This document shows, piece by piece, positions 6,551 through 12,316 of a DNA stretch of 12,316 bases. The position numbers and the translations under genes were made by a program. The stretch spans positions 1 through 12,316 of the forward strand of contig JAISRU010000111.1 of the NCBI GenBank assembly GCA_031273515.1. Direction: 5' to 3'. Under the pieces are notes generated by a model. That model was given only the letters and a program-made list of their open reading frames with translations. It was not told the DNA's origin and did no database searches. Every line of letters begins with the position of its first letter. Positions within the stretch are counted from its first letter, which is position 1. The DNA is from Bacteroidales bacterium (GTDB taxonomy: Bacteria > Bacteroidota > Bacteroidia > Bacteroidales > WCHB1-69).

Positions 6551-7846
6551 TCAATGAGGCAAGATGTGATGATCGTGGTCGTGGTCGTGATTGTGTTGAG
6601 GAAACAGTGTCCTGAACCATACGTTTCGACCCGTATATGTTCCTTTTTCGGTAATCACGAATGCTTTAAATTCGTATCGGGTATGGGGCGACAAATCGAC
6701 TAAACGATAAGAAAACGTATCCGAATTAATCACGATGCGGGTGAATTTGTTTTCGTTTTCATTTCTGTATTCAAATCCTTTGCTTAAAATCGGTTCGTTG
6801 TCGGCAACGAAGTTAGCGGATAAAACGGCTTCTTCTTGAGCGATATCAGTTGCTTCGTTGGTAAAGACGCCCTTGTATTTCACCGACCTCAGGACAGGAT
6901 AGCCACTGTTTACATAAGGCGGTTGATCCTGTATCCATATCTTTTGATTTTGATCCAATTTGGCGCAGAAGAATACCGACAGCATTTCGTTGTTCGACAC
7001 GGGAGTTCCGAAGTTACACGGACGCATTCCATCGACCTTTGCGTAATAGCAGTCGGACGCTTCGAGTTGAATACCTGTTCCTGTCAGTCCGATTTTATCA
7101 AAGATGGATTCCTGATAACAATTTTTCATGGTAGCTTTGTATTTGTAGCCGTCTAATGATCCTGCAATTCCGCCGACATGGTTTTGACCTTGCAGACGTC
7201 CTGTATTGCAGCAATTGGCGATGGACGTATTGGCGTATCCCATTCCGACGATGCCTCCTACATGCCATTTGCCTTTGACGTCGCCCATATTATGACAGGC
7301 ATAGACGCTTGTCCCATATTGATAGCCAACGATACCTCCCACATTATTTTCTCCCTGAACCGATGCTTTATTGCAGCAGTTATAGATTTCTCCACCGGTC
7401 TGATAGCCGACCACGCTTCCCGTGTAATTCTTTCCGGACACAAAACTGTTGTCGGAGATGCCCAGGTTGCGGATAATTCCCGAATGAACACAGCCGAAAA
7501 AGCCTGTATAATCCGACAAACGGTTATCTATATAGAGGTTCCTTATTTCGAACTGATTTCCATTAAAGTGTCCTCGAAAGGGATGGGTAAAGTTTCCTAT
7601 GGGGGTCCATTGATTGTCTTTATTTCCTCGGAGGTCTACATTGTCGGACAAGATAAAACAGACGTTTTCAAAAGAGTTCCCCATGGCGACCTGTTGCGAA
7701 AGATAATAAAGATGTTCAGTCGTTTCAATCAGATAGGGTCTTTCATTAGTTCCTTTACCTTTTGTCCATTGAGCCGGTTGAATGTCGTGGGCAAACAGGC
7801 AGAAAGAGAGTATAAAGTATGTTGTAGTCAGTAAAATTTGTTTCAT
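6551..7846 (-). CDS. Secreted GLUG-repeat protein with fibronectin-like domain and His-rich tail
   Basis: Start chosen at 7846, giving 431 residues with signal peptide MKQILLTTTYFILSFCLFA, cleaved after Ala19. An upstream ATG at 7906 would add 20 non-signal residues and is less likely. There is no lipobox. Residues 22-135 resemble the lead-in common to GLUG proteins (WTKGKGTNERPYLIET, then FRGHFNGNQFEIRNLYI). Residues 138-235 hold at least three GLUG units with GGIVG/GGIAG cores and paired cysteines (NCCN, ACHN, NCCN). Residues 326-415 resemble a fibronectin type III-like domain (LSPHTRYEFKAFVITEKGTYTGR). The end is a His/Asp-rich tail, HNHDHDHDHHILPH (418-431). GLUG proteins are usually surface or secreted adhesin-like proteins in Bacteroidetes; the function here is unknown. 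No type IX secretion C-terminal domain is evident. Confidence 0.85.
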   Translation of the reverse strand: MKQILLTTTYFILSFCLFAHDIQPAQWTKGKGTNERPYLIETTEHLYYLSQQVAMGNSFENVCFILSDNVDLRGNKDNQWTPIGNFTHPFRGHFNGNQFEIRNLYIDNRLSDYTGFFGCVHSGIIRNLGISDNSFVSGKNYTGSVVGYQTGGEIYNCCNKASVQGENNVGGIVGYQYGTSVYACHNMGDVKGKWHVGGIVGMGYANTSIANCCNTGRLQGQNHVGGIAGSLDGYKYKATMKNCYQESIFDKIGLTGTGIQLEASDCYYAKVDGMRPCNFGTPVSNNEMLSVFFCAKLDQNQKIWIQDQPPYVNSGYPVLRSVKYKGVFTNEATDIAQEEAVLSANFVADNEPILSKGFEYRNENENKFTRIVINSDTFSYRLVDLSPHTRYEFKAFVITEKGTYTGRNVWFRTLFPQHNHDHDHDHHILPH

Positions 7847-7930
7847 TTGTTGCAATTCTTTTCGTTTATTTATTCGGATATTCGGACAATCTCTATAAAT
7901 AACCAATATGCAGTGTATTTATTGTACGCA

Positions 7931-8019
7931 ATTGTCTGAACCAGGATTGTCCTTCGGGTGATTTTTTAGCACGCAGATGACACAGATTTTGTATCCCCCT
8001 CTCCAACTTTGGAGAGGGG
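7931..8019. repeat. Dispersed-repeat mosaic ending in a 24-bp palindrome
   Basis: The spacer between the GLUG gene and engB has no credible gene. Positions 7931-7956 (TTGTCTGAACCAGGATTGTC) and 7970-7989 (GCACGCAGATGACACAGATT) look like intergenic repeat fragments that I recall from many Bacteroidetes genomes. Positions 7996-8019 form a perfect inverted repeat with 11-bp arms (CCCCTCTCCAA / TTGGAGAGGGG) around CT. The palindrome has no T-run on either side, so a simple terminator is not supported, although a structured RNA end is possible. Confidence 0.65.
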
Positions 8020-8050
8020 TAGGGGGTGAGGAAAAACGACGTGAGTATTT

Positions 8051-8080
8051 GCGTCCGCAGGCAATTTTCAATTTTCAATT
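8051..8080 (-). repeat. AATTGAR heptamer block with GCCTGCGGACGC tail, copy 2
   Basis: Reading on the minus strand this is the same 30-bp block as 2506-2535, with A in place of G at two positions. It overlaps the end of engB and encodes its final residues (IEN) and the TGA stop (8070-8068). Confidence 0.9.
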
Positions 8081-8673
8081 AGACATTTGTTTGTTTTTTC
8101 GAGAAAAAGGAGGAAGTCTTCTTTTCCTGCTTTCGTGACGGCAGATGAAATGAAATAGGGAGGAAGTACTTCCCAGTATTCTGCTACTTTCTGTAGAAAG
8201 ACATTTATATTTTCCTTTGTTGTCGTCATGCTTTGTTTGTCGATTTTTGTAAAGATCAGCAGAAAAGGAATCGCCGCTTCTCCGATTTGGTATAAAATAT
8301 CCAGATCGATTTGCTGAGGCTGAAGTCGACTGTCTATCAATATGCACAGATAGACCAAATTCGAACGGTTCTGAATATAATCGGAGATCATCGTGCTGAA
8401 TTGCGATCGAACAGTCTTCGCCGCTTTTGCATATCCGTAACCCGGCAAGTCGACCAGATACCATGCTTTATTGATCAGATAATGATTGATTAATTGCGTC
8501 TTCCCCGGAGTGGAGGAAATTTTTGCTAATTTATTGTTGTTGGTCAGCATATTGATAAAAGAAGATTTACCGACATTCGACCGTCCAATAAAAGCATATT
8601 CGGGCAGAACCGGCGCAGGACATAAATTCCACTTCGGACTGCTCTTGACAAAGATTGCGTTGTTTATTTTCAT
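8068..8673 (-). CDS. engB: Ribosome biogenesis GTPase EngB (YsxC/YihA)
   Basis: A 201-residue small GTPase of the TRAFAC class that assists late assembly of the large ribosomal subunit. All G motifs are present: G1 GRSNVGKSS (30-38), G2 within STPGKTQ (54-60), G3 DLPGYGYA (75-82), G4 TKID (142-145) and G5 SSA (176-178). ATG at 8673 gives the expected N-terminus and directly follows the TAG stop of the upstream acyltransferase gene, so the two are probably translationally coupled. The last three residues and the stop codon lie within a dispersed AATTGAA repeat, so the original C-terminus may have been altered; the catalytic core is intact. Confidence 0.96.
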   Translation of the reverse strand: MKINNAIFVKSSPKWNLCPAPVLPEYAFIGRSNVGKSSFINMLTNNNKLAKISSTPGKTQLINHYLINKAWYLVDLPGYGYAKAAKTVRSQFSTMISDYIQNRSNLVYLCILIDSRLQPQQIDLDILYQIGEAAIPFLLIFTKIDKQSMTTTKENINVFLQKVAEYWEVLPPYFISSAVTKAGKEDFLLFLEKTNKCLIEN

Positions 8674-9609
8674 CTATTGTTCTTTTTGTAAAAGATAATT
8701 GTGAATATGACGATTCTTTTTCGATTCGTAAATATCCTCTATCCTGATTAATATCGCTGTTTCTTCTACATCCCCAAAAGGAGGATTGTCCGTTGTTCCA
8801 AAAGAATGCATACTGGGCGACAATCCCATGTAAATGTTTATCAGAGAAGGTATCTTACATTGCAGTTTTTCGGCTTCCCGCTTGAGAATTTTAAAATCTT
8901 CATTGAAATCGTCCGACGTCAAAACAGACGACAATAGCTCCTCGTCGTGAAAGAAAGACAAAGGTTTGACAGGTTCTATCAGCGGCTTGTCGGCAGAGAA
9001 ATGTTTCTTCAGAAAATACAAAATCAAATCCCTCGCCAATTTATTATAACTTTTGTACATGGTCATCTTTCCGTAGAAATATTTCACGTGCGGATTTAAA
9101 CAGATCACAGCGCCCAATCCGTCCCAGATATTATCCAACGCAAATGCGCCCTGTCGCGACGCCTGATAAACAGGCTGCACAAACGACCTCCCCAATTCAA
9201 TGGAATAAGGCAGATAATCAGTTATAAATTCATCGGAAAAATTAAACAGTTCGGCAGTGGGAGAAAACACTCCTCCTTTGGCATTTACCCGAATATCGGA
9301 TCCTAACAGGTAACGGTAACTGCTGATAATCTCCTTTTCCTTCGGACTCCAAACCAACAACTGATGAAACGGTTTCAACATCGTATCAAATTCATCTATA
9401 TCGACAGGATTTCCTGTACCTCCCCCTGCTTCACGAAATGCTATCTCGCGTAATCGCCCGATTTCCTGCATCGTATAAGGAGAATTGTGATAGGTTATAT
9501 CATACACTAAATTTCCTCCATGACGCGTCGAACAGATAAACCGTTCCGGCGTCAACTCTGATTTGATGACTCTTCTGCGTATTCTTCTCGGTATTTTTTT
9601 TACAGACAT
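8674..9609 (-). CDS. GNAT-fold N-acyltransferase, OlsB/GlsB-like (putative hemolysin family)
   Basis: 311 residues. The segment EIGRLREIAFREAGGGTG (about 49-66), followed by DIDEFD, and the later SIELGRSFVQPVYQ (about 136-150) match the OlsB-like acyltransferase domain (Acetyltransf_5). Enzymes of this type attach a 3-hydroxyacyl chain to an amino acid; in Bacteroides, GlsB makes lyso-glycine lipid this way. An N-terminal Arg/Lys-rich stretch (KKIPRRIRRR) could bring it to the membrane surface. In Bacteroides glsB is next to glsA, a second acyltransferase; here no glsA is adjacent and the partner is engB. Glycine lipid synthesis is therefore an inference, and ornithine or another amino acid acceptor is possible. 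ATG at 9609 follows a TACTTTTG promoter box. Confidence 0.8.
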   Translation of the reverse strand: MSVKKIPRRIRRRVIKSELTPERFICSTRHGGNLVYDITYHNSPYTMQEIGRLREIAFREAGGGTGNPVDIDEFDTMLKPFHQLLVWSPKEKEIISSYRYLLGSDIRVNAKGGVFSPTAELFNFSDEFITDYLPYSIELGRSFVQPVYQASRQGAFALDNIWDGLGAVICLNPHVKYFYGKMTMYKSYNKLARDLILYFLKKHFSADKPLIEPVKPLSFFHDEELLSSVLTSDDFNEDFKILKREAEKLQCKIPSLINIYMGLSPSMHSFGTTDNPPFGDVEETAILIRIEDIYESKKNRHIHNYLLQKEQ

Positions 9610-9630
9610 CTTATTCTATTTTCTTCATTA

Positions 9631-9638
9631 CAAAAGTA
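9631..9638 (-). promoter_or_regulatory. -7 box for acyltransferase-engB operon
   Basis: On the minus strand this reads TACTTTTG, an exact fit to TAnnTTTG, 21 bases before the ATG at 9609. No TTTG is seen at the expected -33 distance, so only the -7 element is supported. The remaining spacer up to 9829 is very T-rich on the plus strand and shows no gene or strong hairpin. Confidence 0.5.
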
Positions 9639-9829
9639 GTTAAATTTTAATACTGTTTGTATGTTTTTTTATGTTTTTTTTGTTACCTTTCACAGGTTTA
9701 TATTTTTTATCTTCTTTATGTACACGTCTTTTTTGTTCTGCTTTTTCTCTATCAACTCAACCTGTCCAATTTGCAACGTCGAATAAAAAACCAAACGAAA
9801 TATATATTTTTTTATTATCTGTTCTTTTG

Positions 9830-12229
9830 TCAATGCAATTCAACAACCGTAATGCCGTGTCCGCCGCGTTCCACATGTTCGTCGTAAAAATTTTTTATCT
9901 CTTTGTTTCTTGCAAGATGCTCTCTGACTGCCATTCGCAATATTCCGTTCCCTTTACCATGCAAAATACTCACTTGATGAATGCTCAGTAATAAAGCATC
10001 ATCCAAATATTGTTCCAAACTTGCTATTGCTTCTCCTGCCCGCATTCCCCGTAGATCCAATTGCAGTTTGAAATTTTCGGCTTTTGCGTTGATCGAAGCA
10101 ATCTCCCTTAAAAGCGGTTTCTGGATTTTCTTTTGCTGCGTACTGCTGATTTTCTCGATTTTATCAACAGTCGTTCTCAGATTAACCGAATTAAATGATA
10201 CCACAACATCTTCTCCATTGATAAAAGACACTTCTCCAATAGCATGAGTGTCTTTCATCAGAACTGTATCGAAAAGAGAAACAGTTTCTGTTTCGGGAAC
10301 ATTTTCCGGCAACATTTCTTCTGCCTTTTTTTCGGTTTCAGTTTCTTTGACCTCTTCATTATACTGTACGATTTCCTGACGCAACGTTTTAACCACTTCT
10401 TTATCTGCCTTGCTTTCCTTTATTTCCCGAACAATCTTTTCTATCAGTTTATTGGCATTCCCGACAAGCATTTTGGCTTCGTTGCGTGCCTGTCGGATAA
10501 TCTCCGAACGTTTTTGTTGCAATTCGGTATTTTTTGTCCTGTATTCCTGTATCAATTCAGCGAGTTGCGTATCGGTAAACGTCATCATTTTCTGACGCTG
10601 ATCCAATTCCATCTGTTTTTGTTCTAATTTCTGCAAAAGTTTCTCATAACGTATCTGTGTTTTGCCAGCTTTTTGCATGGCTTGTCGAATTATATCTTTG
10701 TTCAGACCTGTTTTTTCGGCAATCTCAAAGGTGAAGGAAGTCCCGAATTGTCCCGTTTTGAGCACAAACAAAGGACGCATTTCTTTTTCATCGAACAACA
10801 TAGCTCCATTTTCAATGTCCTGATGTTTTTCTGCCAGCAATTTAAGATTGCCGAAATGTGTTGTTACCAATCCGCAGGCATTTCGAGCAGAAAGATATTC
10901 AAGCAAAGCTTCCGCGATTGCTCCGCCGTATTGCGGATCGGTACCTCCTCCTAATTCATCAATCAAAAACAGACTTCTTTCGTTGGCATGTGTTGCCATT
11001 ACCTGCATGTTTTTCAGATGAGAACTGTAAGTGCTTAAATCATTGTCGATCGATTGTTCATCTCCTATATCAATAAAAATATCATCGAAAATGCCAAATT
11101 CGGAAAGTTCAGATACCGAAACCAATAAACCGCATTGGAACATGTATTGCAACAGGGCAAGCGTCTTTAAACAAACAGACTTGCCGCCTGCATTCGGACC
11201 GGAAATAATCAGTATTTTGAAGCTGTAGCCCAGTTCAATATCCAAAGGAACAACGGTTTTATGCTGTTCCTTATAACTCAGATACAAAAGAGGATGTATC
11301 GCTTTTTTCCATTGCAAAGCCGTCTGTTTGAGCATAATCGGTTTACAGGCATTGATCAACAAAGCGAATTTTGCCTTTGCCCGTGTGAAATCAATAAACC
11401 CCAGATAATCAAAGGCGGTCAGCACAGACGAAATCAACGGACGAAGGTAGTTGGAAAACTGTATCAGGACGCGTATCATTTCCTGTCGTTCGTCTGTCAA
11501 GAGATTGTTCAAAAGATTATTGGCTTCAAAAATCTCTTGAGGTTCAATAAAAAATGTTTGTCCGGACGAAGAAACGTCATGCACAACACCCTTTATTTTT
11601 CGTTTATTGACCGCAGGAACAGGCAAAACAAAGCGTCCGTTGCGAATGGTGATGTCGGCAGTTTCGTCAATAAGTCGATTTTGTTTGGATTGCTGCAATA
11701 TTCTTTTGCTGTCTTGCTGAATTGTCGCTTCCAGACGACGTATCTGTTTGCGTATCGATTGCAATTCTTCCGAAGCCGTGTCCCGCATCATGCCTTTCGC
11801 ATCCAGAATAACATCGATTTTGTCAATAAGCGAAAAATCGAACGACATGTTTTCGGATAAGGCTGTCAGTCGCGGATAGTTTCCCTGTTCTTTGCGTTCA
11901 CTGAAAAAAGACAGACATTGTCGTACCGTGAGCAAAGAAGCCCTTAGATTATGCAGATTTTCAACGTCGATAAAAGTCCCTTCCATTTGCAGACGCTTCA
12001 GTTCTGCGGTCAAATCAAAATAATCCTGCGAAGGAAATGTCGACTCGAAAAGCAACATCCGACGAAATTCATCTGTTTCTTCCTGCATTGCACAGACTTT
12101 ATTGTAATCGGTCTCAAACCGCATTTTTTCTGTCCGACGCCTCCCCAACGGACACAAACAAAACGCCTCTACCTCTTGTCTGACTGTGTCAAAAGCAATC
12201 TTTTGTTCAAAACCAACAGGATGTATCAT
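9830..12229 (-). CDS. mutS2: Endonuclease MutS2 (MutS-like ATPase with Smr domain)
   Basis: 799 residues, full family length. MutS2 lacks the mismatch-recognition domain of MutS; in other bacteria it suppresses homologous recombination or, as in Bacillus, splits collided ribosomes. The N-terminal clamp/lever region (about 1-320) starts MIHPVGFEQKIAFDTVRQ. Walker A is GPNAGGKS (344-351), Walker B LIDELGGGTDP with Asp424-Glu425, followed by VTTHFGNLK. A Glu/Lys/Gln-rich coiled coil spans roughly 510-650. The C-terminal Smr nuclease domain (about 720-799) has LDLRG and HGKGNG (757-762). The ATPase and Smr motifs look intact. ATG at 12229 matches the family N-terminus. The gene is transcribed from its own promoter box at 12284 and is separated from the next minus-strand gene by 220 bases. 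Confidence 0.97.
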   Translation of the reverse strand: MIHPVGFEQKIAFDTVRQEVEAFCLCPLGRRRTEKMRFETDYNKVCAMQEETDEFRRMLLFESTFPSQDYFDLTAELKRLQMEGTFIDVENLHNLRASLLTVRQCLSFFSERKEQGNYPRLTALSENMSFDFSLIDKIDVILDAKGMMRDTASEELQSIRKQIRRLEATIQQDSKRILQQSKQNRLIDETADITIRNGRFVLPVPAVNKRKIKGVVHDVSSSGQTFFIEPQEIFEANNLLNNLLTDERQEMIRVLIQFSNYLRPLISSVLTAFDYLGFIDFTRAKAKFALLINACKPIMLKQTALQWKKAIHPLLYLSYKEQHKTVVPLDIELGYSFKILIISGPNAGGKSVCLKTLALLQYMFQCGLLVSVSELSEFGIFDDIFIDIGDEQSIDNDLSTYSSHLKNMQVMATHANERSLFLIDELGGGTDPQYGGAIAEALLEYLSARNACGLVTTHFGNLKLLAEKHQDIENGAMLFDEKEMRPLFVLKTGQFGTSFTFEIAEKTGLNKDIIRQAMQKAGKTQIRYEKLLQKLEQKQMELDQRQKMMTFTDTQLAELIQEYRTKNTELQQKRSEIIRQARNEAKMLVGNANKLIEKIVREIKESKADKEVVKTLRQEIVQYNEEVKETETEKKAEEMLPENVPETETVSLFDTVLMKDTHAIGEVSFINGEDVVVSFNSVNLRTTVDKIEKISSTQQKKIQKPLLREIASINAKAENFKLQLDLRGMRAGEAIASLEQYLDDALLLSIHQVSILHGKGNGILRMAVREHLARNKEIKNFYDEHVERGGHGITVVELH

Positions 12230-12283
12230 GCATTAATGATTTTGTATTGATAATTCAACTGATAATCGTAATTTTCCATTTTG

Positions 12284-12291
12284 CAAAAGTA
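12284..12291 (-). promoter_or_regulatory. -7 box upstream of mutS2
   Basis: Minus strand TACTTTTG followed by CA, identical to the box before ftcD, 54 bases upstream of the mutS2 ATG. No TTTG is seen at the usual -33 spacing. Confidence 0.5.
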
Positions 12292-12300
12292 CAACAAAAT

Positions 12301-12314
12301 AATTGAGAATTGCC
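12301..12314 (+). repeat. AATTGAR heptamer remnant at window end
   Basis: AATTGAG followed by AATTGCC, identical to the start and end of the block at 2506-2526 with one fewer unit. It continues to the edge of the window, so its full length is unknown. Confidence 0.7.
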
Positions 12315-12316
12315 AT

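Noticed and set aside
7178-7834. Plus-strand open frame of about 218 codons
   Set aside because: It is the complement of the GLUG gene; repetitive Gly/Val-rich coding DNA leaves the other strand open. It matches no family.
7949-7969. Terminator at CC-TTCG-GG followed by T-run
   Set aside because: The stem is only two to three pairs and the sequence belongs to a repeat fragment that I recall from Bacteroidetes spacers.
9657-9991. Small hydrophobic plus-strand proteins (Phe/Leu/Tyr rich)
   Set aside because: They arise from the T-rich spacer and the end of mutS2, have no ribosome binding site and poor composition.

Overview
The window reads as a chromosomal stretch of a Bacteroidetes genome, most likely of the order Bacteroidales. 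Three lines of evidence support this. Protein families match the phylum: a formimidoyltransferase-cyclodeaminase, a GLUG-repeat secreted protein, an OlsB/GlsB-like N-acyltransferase and MutS2. Three perfect TACTTTTG boxes, which fit the Bacteroidetes -7 promoter consensus TAnnTTTG, lie upstream of gene starts. Start codons lack clear Shine-Dalgarno sequences. The genus cannot be read from the sequence.

Layout. Positions 1-860 hold the 3' part of an AAA ATPase/PD-(D/E)XK nuclease-like gene, interrupted by an in-frame TAA. Positions 994-2511 encode a membrane GT22-type (ALG9/PIG-B-like) glycosyltransferase. From 2512 to 3421 there is a repeat-rich, mostly non-coding zone. It contains a 138-bp element with near-perfect inverted ends, a six-unit 42-bp tandem array with a palindromic core in most units, and tracts of a heptamer. 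Positions 3422-6541 form a probable operon on the plus strand: ftcD (histidine breakdown/one-carbon metabolism), tsaE (tRNA t6A synthesis) and a D-2-hydroxyacid dehydrogenase.

The rest is on the minus strand. A secreted GLUG/fibronectin-like protein with a His-rich tail (6551-7846) converges on the plus-strand operon. After a second repeat mosaic (7907-8067) come an acyltransferase gene and engB, which touch as TAGATG (8068-9609), and then mutS2 (9830-12229).

The coding genes are mostly housekeeping genes and do not form a single pathway. The most unusual content is in the spacers. A heptamer (AATTGAR) and an octamer (RAGTRRAC) are tandemly reiterated. Both are rich in stop codons on one strand and stop-free on the other, and both sit at 3' ends of genes, where the heptamer supplies the actual stop codon of two unrelated genes. 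The 42-bp array is the best candidate for an undescribed structured element. No CRISPR array, tRNA, rRNA or transposase was found.
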